Shown in pieces: positions 24,290 through 35,109 of a stretch of 64,000 nt of DNA (its first letter is position 1; every line of letters starts with the position of its first letter). The notes beneath the pieces were generated by a model. The model was not told the DNA's origin. It saw nothing but the letters and a program-made list of their open reading frames with translations, and did no database searches. The stretch is from Monosporascus cannonballus (Eukaryota > Ascomycota > Sordariomycetes > Xylariales). Location of the stretch: NCBI GenBank assembly GCA_004154925.1, contig QJNS01000033.1, positions 124,001 through 188,000 of the forward strand. The letters are read 5' to 3'. The translations under genes and the position numbers were made by a program.

Positions 24290-27200
24290 AAAGGGACCGG
24301 CAAAACGGAAAAAAGTTAAGGAGGAAAAATATGGGGCAGAAAGTTAGAAACGTACCGCGAAAAAAAAGTTAAATGCCCTGGTAGCAAAAGTTCGAACCTT
24401 AAAGGAGGAAAATACGCGACTTATTAAAAGAAAAAAACCGGCTTTTCCTTAGTTTGGCTTAGCCAAAAGGCGAAACCAAGGGGCTGGTTACCAACCCCCT
24501 TTAATAGATCCAGGATGAAAAATATCGATTTTATTACTGTTCGGTACGAACCGGATACAGGAAAAAATTATTCCATTTTTTAGCTATTATGGAATACCAG
24601 ACGTTAAGGGCTATAAGCTAATTCCTTTTAAACCCTATAATAAAATAAAGAACCCGGAAAGATTCCTGGTCCAGACTAGATTTTACCTTAAATTTTACGA
24701 AAATTTTCTGCCGGAGAAATACCAAAAAATATTAATTATTTCGCAATTATTTATTAGAAAAGTTCGTAATTAATTCGAACTTATTTTAACGGATTACCTT
24801 AAAAAATATCTAAAGAAATCCTCGGACCTTATTAATTATATTTTTAGCAATTACGAAAATTTTGAAAAAAAAAATATGCGCCTTATTCGGAAATCCCGAT
24901 AAAAAATAAGACGTAATTAAATAACTTTATTTCCGTTACCAGATTAAATTAATTACCGAATATATAATTAAATTTAATTACTTGGCCGCTATCTTAAACT
25001 TATCAAAAAGTACGTTATTTTATCCTTATTATAATAACTTAAAACCCTTAATTAAAGACGAAATATATAAGAAATTAAAGGTTAGATTTTTTGCCGAATA
25101 TATAAATAAGGTTATTATCGCCAACAGATATATTTTTAATCGGTACCTTAAAAAAAAAGGACCGGCAGATAAGATAATAATAAGGGCTCGAAAAGCCAAA
25201 ATAAGAAAAATAAGGGCAAACTTTAAAAGGAAACGAATTCCGTTTCGAAGGAACCCAAAAAAAATAAGTTCAAAATAAAGTGTTTCAATTATGGCAAAAA
25301 AGGGCATTTTAAAAATAAATATTATTCCCCCGCCAAAAGGAATTCCAAAAAAAAAAAGGATTCCTTAACCCCAGAAAAAAGCTAAAACGGCTGAACAAAA
25401 AATCGACAGTAAGGTAAAAGAAAAAAAGAAAAAAATTAGTTCGATTTCCTTCCAGCCAGAATTCACTATTGCCATTATTACTTAAATCCAGAGCGACAAC
25501 CCAAAGTACGAAAATTATCCCGTTTATCAGGACTTTAAGATTAAAGCCTATAAGCATTATCCCGGACAAACGGTTTCCAAAATAACCATAAAATTAAGAT
25601 ACCAATATTATTTTGATTCCCAAAAATATAAAATGCATATAGCGGACGGTTAATTTCGATTAAATATTAATAACTATAAACAATTATTCCCAAAACTTTA
25701 TAAACTTTTAAAATATACCGTTTACTCGAAAAAGTTAACGGTAAATCCTTATAACCTATTACATTTTACTGCTTACCATTTAAACGATTATTTCGTCCAT
25801 TTTAGAACTAAAAAAAACAATAATTTCTGGTTTGGATAAAACAAAAAAATTCTTACGGAACTAAATAACGAATGCCGATATACGGAAATTCTACGATAGC
25901 CAAAATACCCCAGATCTTATTATTTATATCCTAAATCAAAACGGAGATAAAAGGCCATATTACAAAGATATTTATATTATTCCCCGATACTTCGTATCCA
26001 ATATAAGCTCCTAAATATGGGAACACCTTTTTTGGAAATTTACCTCTTTAATCCCATAATTCAGAAAATATAAAACCAAAGGATAAACTAAGAAAAGGAC
26101 AATTCTTTCCCATAAACTTAATACAAATATAACAAAAAACATAATTTAGGTACAAAAACAATTAATATACCAAATACGCTATTAAAAAAACTCGCAAATA
26201 AAGATTCGCTTAAGCCGGACAGCATCAAAAATCAAAAAATTATAAAGGCCTTCGAAATTAAAATACTGAAAAACCCCAGTTTACAAAACCTTATATAAGG
26301 TAACAAAAGGAATACATAGCCAAATCGAGATTTCTTTTTAATACCAAAACAAAACGTTTAAAGTAATAATCGATTCCGGCATAAAAAACAATTTCATTTT
26401 TTCCGTCGTAACAGAAAAACATCAAATTCTCTGAAAATATAAATTAAAGTCCTATAGATTACGTACGGTAAATAGCAACTTATCCACCTATTAAAATGGA
26501 CGAATTTTTCGAAAAACGGAAAACTTTTTAATGCAAATCCAAAGATACCAAAAACGCGTTTCGCTGGACATTGCGGATATTTCCGGACATAATATTATCC
26601 TGGGAATACCTTAACTTTATTCCAGTAACTTACGAATTAATTAGAAAAAATAAATACTCTTTTAAGAAAACGAAACATTAAAAAAAACGATCGAAAAATC
26701 TGTTATATTATTAAAAAAGTACGGATCCCTAATTAAATCTTTACGGTACCGCCAAAGTATCAAAAATTTAAATAACTATTTAAGGACAAAAAAAATTATA
26801 AACTACTACCACATAATCAATAAGACCACTGGATACCTATTAAAAAAGGGCATTACCCTAAGTTTCACAAGATTTACCATATAAACCCGGAAAAATCGAA
26901 AGCCATATAAAAAAACATAGAACTAAACTTAAAAAAAAGATATATTTAGCCCTTTAACTTTCCTACTGGATATCCCGTTTTTATGGTACCAAAAACCAAA
27001 AATAATAAACAAAAAATCGATAAAAACGGAAACCCTATTTACCGACAAATAATCGATTATAAATAATTAAACGATATCATAATTAAAAACGGATACCCCT
27101 TAACATTTATAAACATTTTAAAAAAAAATACCAGCAAAGCCAAATAATTTATAATACTTAACCTTCGTAATAGCTATTACTACATCCGAATAACCAAAAG

Positions 27201-29720
27201 AGAAAAATGGAAAACAACATTTAGAACAATATATAGATTTTACGAATACAAAGTAATACCGATAAAACTTATTAATACTTCCGCCAATTTCCAAAACTTG
27301 GTTATAACCATTTTCAAATAATTCCTGGACAAATTTGTATTCGTTTACCTCGACGACATCCTTATTTACTTAAAAACCCTAAAAAAACATAAAAAACATA
27401 TAATTCAAATATTCAAAACTTTAAATAAAGCCAATATTCGAATTAACCCAGCCAAAAATATATGGCATACGCAAAAATTAAACTTTCTAAAATATACTTT
27501 TACCCCCGGCCAAATTTAGATTCAATAGTCCAAATTAAAAGCAGTTAAAGATTAACCTATTCCCGATAAAACGACCGTTACAAATATCCAATAAATTTTA
27601 GGATTTATAAATTACGTACGCAGCCTAATCGAAAAATACGGAAATATTATTAAATTATTAACAAAACTTATTACTAAGAAATATATTAAAAAGGAATTTA
27701 AGCTTTCCGAAAAAGCAAAAAAAGCATTCCGAAAATTAAAAAAAACTATTACCAACGGACCAATAATAAAAATACCGAACCCAAACAAAAAAAAACATTT
27801 AAAGACAGATACTTTAAAATACGCCCTAAATGCAATTTTAAAATAATAAGAAAATAACGGCAAATAATACCTAATAACATATTACTTAAAAGCATTCCGA
27901 AATATAAAACTCAAATATTAAATTTATAACAAAAAATTATTAATAATTATTAACGCTTTTAAAAAATAAAAACCTTTCCTTAATAAAACGAAAAAACCTT
28001 TCGATATTTACTCCGATTACAAAAACCTTTTTCGATTTATAAAAATTTAAAAACTAAACAAACGACATAAAAAATAAATAATTTTTCTTTCCAGATTTAA
28101 CTTTAAAATATATTACATCAAAAAAAAACATTTAAATAAATATTTTTAATCGCAAAGGAAATTACGATTTCAAAATTCCCAAAAAAAGCATACAAATACT
28201 ATAATATAACGAAAACGGCACTATATAATTATATAAAATCGTAAAAAAAACAACCACAAAACTCTTAATACGGTTCCGGAATTTCTACGATATAAAAAAA
28301 CAAAAAAAAGTTTAATAACTAAAAGGGCAACCAGAAAACCAGCTATTATATTATGGCAAAATCTATATTATCAAGGATTAACAAGAACAGTTTATAAAAA
28401 AATTCCACGAAAATCCGTTATACGGACATCAAAAAATTTTTGAAATTATTAGACGATTATAAAAAAATATAACTTTCCAAAATTACGACGTATAATTAAA
28501 AAAATAATTAAAAATTGCAACATTTATAATAAGGCTAAGGCAGTACGCCATAAACCCTACGGGCTATTACAACCTACCAACATTCCTAACAAAATATAAA
28601 ATACCATAACTTAGGATTTTATTATTAATTTACCTTTATCTAAAAACCTAATTATTAAAATCGAATACGACGGAATGTAAGTAATTATTAACAGATTTAC
28701 CAAATATAGGTACTTTTTACTTTTTTAAAAAAATATAACGGGAAAACGGCTAATTTATACTTTTATCAGACATTACCTTAATAAACACAGAATACCAAAA
28801 AAAATTATTTCCGACAAAAATACGTTTTTTATTTTAAAATTTAGCATTAACTTTTTTAAACGGATTAATACTAAGCTTAAGTTCTCGACAGCGTATCATC
28901 CTTAAACAGATAAATAAATAAAACGACTTATTTAACCCTAAAACAATATTTTCGAAATTACGTTAATTATTAACAAAACAACTGGGTAAAGTTTTTGCCA
29001 TTAATACAAATCGCTTATAATATATTTATAAACGAAAACATGGGCGTATCCCCTTATATAACTATATACGGATACGATATAAAAGCAAAACGACCTAAAT
29101 AACTACTTAATAAGGTACCAAAAATTATTATAATTATCCTAAAAACAAAAATACTAATAACAAAAATCAAAACGATCCAAATTCGTTTCCACAATAAACT
29201 AAAGTTCCTTTAGCAAAAAATAACCTAATACTATAACAAAAAAAATTAAAAAACTAATTTTAACAAAAAAAACAAAGTTTACTTATTACGCCAAAAACAA
29301 AACGTAACTTCGAACATCTTATAAATCAAAACAAAAAAACCCAGCAATAAGTTCAATTTCAAAAAACTTAACGTATTTAAAATTAAAAAAGTTATTTCCA
29401 AAATTAATTACTAATTATCGTTATCCAAAAGCATAAAAATATGCCTTATCTTTTATATCTCTTTACTTAAACCAATATTTAAAAACGCCCTATTAAAAAT
29501 AAACCTAAAACTTAAAAAGGACTTTAATAAATACGAAATCGAACAAATACTAAATTCCAAAATAATTAAAAACAAAATTTAATACCTAATCAAATAAAAA
29601 AAATATTCACATAAAAAAATACGTAAAAACCATTTAACCATTTAAGGAATACGATAAATTTAATTAACACGTTTTACCGTCAAAATCCTGACCGACCGTC
29701 TTTAGTATAGCCAAAATCGT
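24290..29720 (+). pseudogene. Degraded gag-pol of element C
   Basis: Gag about 24290-25400; an open frame 24982-25278 has LFYPYYNNLKPLIKDEIYKK of the retrotransposon gag domain. CCHC knuckle at 25281-25322 with CFNYGKKGHFKNKY, His kept, two Cys now Tyr. Reverse transcriptase about 26890-27440 with YLDD intact at 27346-27357 (FVYLDDILIY). RNase H about 27760-28180 (PFDIYSDYKNLFRFI). Integrase about 28360-29330. Chromodomain 29528-29612 (YEIEQILNSKIIKNKI, YLIK). In-frame stops are TAA/TAG. Frames on the minus strand at 25029-25569 and 27612-27863 are shadows of this gene. Confidence 0.87.
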
Positions 29721-30350
29721 AAGTAATAACAATCCCCCGCTTAAATTTAAACCTACGGCATTCCAATCGAAAAAAGTAAACGTTTCCGCAATAACGTTTA
29801 TTTCGGAAACAAACTATATTTACTTTATTTCCATACGTTATTATTTTTCCTTTAATCTTTCCTATTCTTTTAATTAATCCAATTCATAACTTTCCTTTAA
29901 AATAACAAAAGCCTTTTTTTGCAAAACGTCTTATTAAAAACGCAAACGTTTTAATCGACCTAAAAATTCCATCAATTTATCCTCCATTTCGCATTATTCT
30001 TTTTATAGGCGCTTACGTTCCTCCCCGATTTTCGCCAAGGAGTTCATATCCAAAACGTTATAAGCCGAACGCTGGCGACAAATATAACAACTATAACTTA
30101 GGATATCGATTACGTAAAAATAATCGAATTCCCCAAAACGAACATAATTCGAACAAAAAATAACGTTAAAACCAAACTTTTCGATAAAATTTATACGGTT
30201 ATTACGCGCTTTGCGTTAATTCAAACGAAATTTTCTTTTTTTTTTAAATACGGCTTATTATAATAAAATCAATAAAGAAATTTCCCAGGACCTTGTCCGG
30301 CAAATAAAAAAGGACCACTTACAGTTTTTATTTTTAAAACAAAAATCCTT
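29664..30350 (-). pseudogene. Antisense ORF of element C, longest and clearest copy
   Basis: One minus-strand frame can be followed for about 225 codons, from close to the 3' LTR to a TAA at 29664-29666, with no frameshift. Interior stops are only TAA and TAG. From the N-terminus: a basic region (KARNNRINFIEKFGFNVIF); a first cluster C-S-N-Y-V-R-F-G-E-F-D-Y (Cys at 30153, 30144 and 30120, the last two now Tyr); a second cluster C-Y-I-C-R-Q-R-S-A-Y (30087, 30078, 30060); then a coiled coil (LAKIGEERKRL, MEDKLMEFLGRLKRLRF, ILKESYELD, ERLKEK); then FFDWNAVGLNLSG near the end. Paired CxxC clusters followed by a coiled coil suggest a small zinc-binding, self-associating protein. It overlaps the end of pol. 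No start ATG is fixed. Function unknown. Confidence 0.7.
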
Positions 30351-30365
30351 AAAAAAGAAAAATAA

Positions 30366-30781
30366 TATTATAGGAACAAAGGTTCCTATTTCGAAAAAAC
30401 CAGCTTTTAGGACTAGCACAGATCTCTTACGGCTAAGCTCCGGAAAAAGTTCTTAACCTAATTAATGTAATTTAAATAATTTGATAAATTAATCAAATTA
30501 CATAAATCACGTAAATCCATAACATATTTACTTCGAAAAAATTAGGATATATAATCGGTTTCTCATATAAATATTACCTACTTAATTTTCGCTCCCTAAT
30601 TATCAATCTAAGCCTTTAACTAAAAGGCAACTGCACCATTCTTTAATTAAAAGGAGAATTTTTAAAACCTTTTTAACGAACAGACTACCGAATTATTCTC
30701 GCCTTATTATTACCTGCAAATCAAGACCCCATCCCGGATTCCGCTCATACTTCCAGGTGGTTATATAACGGGTTCGTTGCA
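30366..30781 (+). repeat. 3' LTR of C (416 bp)
   Basis: Starts TATTATAGGAACAAAGG, damaged; ends CGGGTTCGTTGCA, undamaged. Followed by ATTTT. Confidence 0.92.
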
Positions 30782-30786
30782 ATTTT

Positions 30787-32520
30787 TAAGGAATAAAAAT
30801 TTTTTTTAACGGAACAAAAAAACCTTTCGATATTTACTTTAATTATAAAAATTTTACGCAATTTATAAAAGCCCAAAAACTGAATAAACGATATAAAAAA
30901 TAATGGATTTTTTTATCTAGATTTAATTTTAAGATATATCATATTAAAAGAAAAGAAAATATCCAAACGGATATTCTTAGTCGTAAAGGAAATTACGATT
31001 CCAAAATTCCCAAAAAGATATGCAGATATTATAATATAATAAGGATAAAATTATATATCTATATAAGATAATAAAAAAACTAACCACCGAATTCTTAATA
31101 CGGTTCCGGAATTCCTACGATATAAAAAAACAAAAGGAAATCCAGCAACTAAAAGAATAACCTAAAGATCAGCTATTATATTATGGCAAAATCTATATTC
31201 CCAAGGATTAATAAGAACAATTCGTAAAGGAATTCCATAAGAACTTATTACATGGATATTAAAAAATCTTTAAGACCACCCGACGGCTACAAGAAAAATA
31301 CGATTTCCCTAAGCTACGCCGTATGGTCAAAATAATTATCAAAAATTACAATATTTATAATAAAACTAAGGTAATACGCCATAAGCCTTACGGGCTATTA
31401 TAACTTACCGACATTCCTAATAAAATATGGAATACCATAATTTAAGATTTTATTATTAACTTACTTCCATTTAAAAACCTAATTATTAAAATCGAATACC
31501 ACGGAATATAAGTAATTATTAACAGATTTACCAAATATAGGTACTTTTTACTTTTTAAAAAAAATATAACAGTAAAATAATTAACTTACGCCTTTATCAA
31601 ATAATACCTTAATAAATATGGAATACTTAAAAAATCGTTTTAAACCGAAATACGTTATTTACTTTAAAATTCGGTACTAACTTTTTTAAACAAATTAATG
31701 CTAAATTCAAATTCTTAATAACGTATCATCCTTAAACGGATAACTAAACCGAAAAATTAAACCAGACCCTAAAATAATATCTGCAAAATTACGTTAATTA
31801 TTAACAGGATAATTAGGTAAAACTTTTACTATTAATATAGATCGCCTATAATATATTAATTAACGAAAATATAGGCGTATTTCCTTATATAATTATATAC
31901 GGACATAATATAAAAACAAAACAACCTAAATAACCGTTTAACAAAATACCAAAAATTATTACGATTATCCCAAAAGTAAAAATATTAATTACAAAGATTA
32001 AAACGATCCAGGCCCGTTTTCAAAATGAATTACGATTTTTTTAATAACGGATAACCTAATATTATAATAAAAAAATTAAAAAATTAATTTTAGCAAAAAC
32101 AAACAAGGTTTATTAATTACGCCAAAAATAAAACGCAACTTTAAACATCTTACAAATTAAAACAAAAAAACCTAATAATAAGCTTAATTTCAAAACTTTT
32201 AAACCCTTTAAAATTAATGAAATTATTTCCAAAATTAACTATAAATTGTTATTACCCAAAAACATAAAAATATACCCTGTTTTTTACATTTTTTTACTTG
32301 AATTAATACCTAAAAACGCCCCATTAAAAATAAACCTAAAACTCGAAAAAAACTTTAACGAATACGAAATTAAACAAATATTAGATTTTAGAATGGTTAA
32401 AAGTAAAATCCAGTACCTAATCAAATAAAAAGGATACTTACATAAAAAAATACGTAAAAATTATTTAACTATTTAACGAATACGATAAACCTGGTTAAAA
32501 TGTTTTACTGCCAAAATCCT
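30787..32520 (+). pseudogene. Degraded pol of B, 3' section
   Basis: Continues RNase H straight after C: KPFDIYFNYKNFTQFIKAQK near 30800-30900. Integrase about 31080-32100. Chromodomain 32366-32480, with YEIKQILDFRMVKSKIQYLI then a stop in place of the Trp of KWKGY. The open frame 32246-32428 covers the end of integrase and the start of the chromodomain. The end of pol approaches the antisense frame on the other strand. Confidence 0.83.
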
Positions 32521-32539
32521 AACCAACTATTTCCAATGT

Positions 32540-33000
32540 AACTAAGGTCGCAGGCGATAATGGTCTCCTATTTAAATTAACCCTTACGGCGCTTTAATCG
32601 AAAAAAATAAATATCTTTATTAACGTATTTAACTTTAAAGCAAATTATGCTTATTCCTTTTTTTTACGATCTTTCTCCGTATCTAATTTTTCTCGTTCCT
32701 TTAATTTATCCATATTTTTAAACCCCTTTTAAATAAACGATGCCCTTTTGAAATATAACCATTTAAATTAACGATTTAACCGAATCATGCAATTAAACAA
32801 TTCTTAAAATTATTAAATAATTAAACGTTTTTTTCGGTTTATCCGGAACTTTTCGGCCCGGATGTTTTTAAATAATAAAAGCAAAATATGGTTCCCATTG
32901 CAGGATTAAATATTAGCCGCCAAACAGTTCTAATAATTTTTTCGACCTTTTAACATTTTGCAAAAATTTTTTTTTTCGAAATAACGCGTATACGGCATAA
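32540..33000 (-). pseudogene. Antisense ORF relic of element B
   Basis: A minus-strand frame reads, in order, KMLKGRKNY-stop-NCLAANI-stop-SC (C-x2-C-x7-C pattern, first Cys now Tyr, near 32935-32900), KNIRAEKFRINRKKRLII, then a coiled-coil part MIRLNR (32788), KRASFI, KGFKNMDKLKEREKLDTEKD. The only stops are TAA/TAG. A T run near 32612 is one base shorter than in C, so the frame shifts before the C-terminal W-N-A motif. It matches the antisense frame of C segment by segment. Function unknown. Confidence 0.6.
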
Positions 33001-33179
33001 CTTCGAAACCAAATTAAAAAATCGACTTAATCAGTTCGTAACAACTTTTAATAAAAAATTTAATACGTTTTCGAGGTTTATCCGATATAGTTAAATATAA
33101 TGCTATAACGCAAAAAAAAAAAGTTAAGGATTTACTTTTTTTATCTTTAGGGATAAAGATCCTGGAAAAAAAGGAATAA

Positions 33180-33610
33180 TATTACGTTTAAAAGGGATTC
33201 TATTAGGCCCAAAAAAGGCCCCGGAAATTAGAAACGTTCGGGATCTCCACTTTTCATCGGATAAACCTCGGGTTTCTGTCAATTTCCAAAAATACCAGGA
33301 AATTCGTAAACGACAAATATTATAATTTTTCGAAATCTCCAGAGACCATAAGAAATATAAAGGATAAGAAGGATATATAAGGTTTAGGTTTCCTATGTAA
33401 ATAATTACCTACTTAATTTTTCGCTCCTTAGTTATCAATTTAAGCTTTTAGCCAAAAGCAATTATACCGTTCTTTGATTAAAAGAGGAATGCCTTGAAAT
33501 CTCCTTAACGAACATATTGAATCATTTTTTGCCCTATTATTACCTGTAAATTAAGACCCTTTTCGGATACTGCTTATACCTCCAGGTGGATGTATAACAG
33601 GTTCGTTACA
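33180..33610 (+). repeat. 3' LTR of B (431 bp)
   Basis: Starts TATTACGTTTAAAAGGGA, damaged; ends CAGGTTCGTTACA, undamaged. The damage pattern is the mirror image of the 5' copy. Confidence 0.92.
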
Positions 33611-34109
33611 AGTAGCCGTAAGGGCGTCCTCCAATTATTTTTGTTCCCGACGTTTTTGTTCCTTTAATTCGTTTAACGATTAAAGCTTACGTTTTACCAT
33701 AATAACGCCTTTTAAACGAATTAATGCCTTTTGCTTACGTAAACGAATAAGATAAGAAAAATTATATTTATTTTTTCTTGATATTTACGTTAAACCTTAA
33801 GGTAAAGCTTTTAAAGCTTTAATAATTGCTTTTTGGCAAGCGTTTTTTTGCGTTCTAGGCGTTAATATTCGCGATAAATATTTTTTTAAAAAGAATAGGT
33901 ACGCCGGTACCATTATAAGATTAACTTCGATTAATATATTTCTTGTACCTTGAAATATTTTCCATTATTTTATATTTTATATTTTTTGAAAAATAATAAA
34001 AATAAAGCATAACTTTGTAATTAAATTCATTAAAGGCTTTTACGAGGTTAGTACGATAAACGGTAGAAAAAGAACGAATACGACAAATTTTAGAAATACA
34101 AAATGACAT
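33611..34109 (-). pseudogene. Antisense ORF of A', N-terminal and middle part
   Basis: The open frame 34109-33921 (62 codons) contains KAFNEFNYKVML, then Y-F-Y-Y-F-S-K-N-I-K-Y and R-Y-K-K-Y-I-N-R-S. With Tyr read as mutated Cys these are C-x2-C-x6-C and C-x2-C, the same layout as in C. After a frameshift near 33900 the coiled coil follows: YREY, RLERKKTLAKKQLLKL, IRLRKQKALIRLKG, KRKL, SLNELKEQKRREQK, LEDALTAT. There the frame meets the insertion of B and resumes at 19191. The only stops are TAA/TAG. Confidence 0.65.
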
Positions 34110-34191
34110 AATTAAAAAAAAGAATATTTATTAAACGAAAAAGAAAAGAAAAAAAAATCTTAAGGGCAAAATTTTGGGAAGGAGGAAATTG

Positions 34192-34567
34192 TGTTACGAC
34201 CCGACAAGCTTCAGTCTTAAGAAACGGTTAGATAAGGAGCATACGGGCCATCTCCCGGGTTACGTAACGGTAATCACTGCCAAGCCAATAATTACTAATA
34301 ATTAAAGGTAATTTTAAATAATCGTAATTATTACTAACGGCGTAATTACAAATAATTAAGCCAAAAAAAAAAAAGATATATACGCTTATTATTTCCATAA
34401 TTTAGATAATTTCAACTTGTAATAACAATTCGTTACCCAAGGCATCTTTGGTATTACGAGACGTAATACCTTACTGTATCTATTGCTTAGATTCCTACGA
34501 TATTTCTGCTAACATAAACCCGTCGACTTAAGGTTTAATAGTTGGTTAAACCGCATAGCTCGTTACA
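34192..34567 (+). repeat. 3' LTR of A' (376 bp)
   Basis: Starts TGTTACGACCCGACAAGC and ends GCTCGTTACA, with the TG...CA ends preserved. Same length as the 5' copy. Confidence 0.9.
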
Positions 34568-34572
34568 TTTAT

Positions 34573-34592
34573 AGTAATAATTTGTTACTTAA
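34573..34592 (+). repeat. 5' LTR of G, second piece (20 bp)
   Basis: AGTAATAATTTGTTACTTAA continues the LTR after A' and matches the LTR of A at 13645-13664 (AATAATTTATTACTTAA). It ends at the insertion points of F and of solo LTR L2. Confidence 0.75.
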
Positions 34593-34593
34593 T

Positions 34594-34717
34594 TTTTACG
34601 ACACAGAAGAACAAGAGTCTAGCCATTACACCACTGAAAGTGGAACGTTGTCAGGTCGAGCTCTGACGGCCTTGTTCTGCTCTATATATCTACAAGGTGC
34701 CACTTAGGACTGTGACA
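34594..34717 (-). repeat. Solo LTR L2 (124 bp), inverted copy of L1, TSD TTAAT
   Basis: The reverse complement of 6115-6236 with few differences; on the minus strand it starts TGTCACAGTCC. Flanked by TTAAT on both sides (34589-34593 and 34718-34722). The right-hand duplication includes the first base of the LTR of F, so L2 went in at the junction of G and F after F was there. Little RIP damage. A pol III A-box-like word TGGTGTAATGGC lies near its 3' end. Confidence 0.75.
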
Positions 34718-34721
34718 TTAA

Positions 34722-35083
34722 TGTTACGACCTGACGGGCTAACGCCGCGGCAACGGTCCGGCCAAGAAAACTAGAACTTATTAAGTCAATTTACGGAACA
34801 AGCGTTTAACGGAAAATAACTAAGTACGAGTAAATAACTATTTAGTAGGACGCAATTACGCAAAAAGAAATAATTATATAAGTTATAATATATTTATACG
34901 TGCTTTATTTTTTAAAAGTTAAATAATATTAACTTGTAATATAATTTCGTTATCTAAAATACTTTTAGTATGACGAACCGTAATTAGTTATTATATATAT
35001 TATTTAAATTTCTAAGATATTCTTATTAATATAAACTCGTACGATATAAGTTTAACAATTAATTAAACCTTTTAGCCGTTATA
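34722..35083 (+). repeat. 5' LTR of F (about 362 bp)
   Basis: Starts TGTTACGACCTGACGGGC, the least damaged part; ends AGCCGTTATA. The first part differs from the LTRs of A and A'; the second half is shared. Confidence 0.8.
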
Positions 35084-35109
35084 GAATATAAACTTTTATC
35101 TAGTAATAC

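Larger units (their letters stand above)
23573..30781 (+). mobile_element. Ty3/Gypsy chromovirus C, 7.2 kb, innermost element
   Basis: Two LTRs of exactly 416 bp (23573-23988 and 30366-30781). Target duplication ACTTT before (23568-23572) and ATTTT after (30782-30786), equal except for one C-to-T change. Removing C rejoins the RNase H frame of B (INTF then KE). The second half of its LTR is like that of B, while the first half is different. Innermost position makes it the youngest of B/A'/G lineage in this nest, yet it too is heavily mutated. Confidence 0.92.
19192..33610 (+). mobile_element. Ty3/Gypsy chromovirus B with C nested inside
   Basis: Two LTRs of exactly 431 bp (19192-19622 and 33180-33610) and target duplications AGTAG (19187-19191, 33611-33615). 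It interrupts the antisense frame of A'. C (7.2 kb) sits in its RNase H region; without C the element is about 7.2 kb. A purine tract (CCTGGAAAAAAAGG, near 33161-33174) precedes the 3' LTR. B and C are close relatives of each other and a separate subfamily from A, A', E, F and G. Confidence 0.92.
6669..34567 (+). mobile_element. Ty3/Gypsy chromovirus A' with A, B and C nested inside
   Basis: Two LTRs of exactly 376 bp (6669-7044 and 34192-34567) and matching 5-bp target duplications TTTAT (6664-6668, 34568-34572) define the element. It inserted in the 5' LTR of G. Its own internal region is cut by A just after the 5' LTR (TSD ACAAA, 7049-7053 and 13784-13788) and by B near the 3' end (TSD AGTAG, 19187-19191 and 33611-33615). 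With A and B removed it is about 6.7 kb, a normal size for a chromovirus. A purine tract (GGGAAGGAGG, near 34176-34185) precedes the 3' LTR. Confidence 0.9.
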
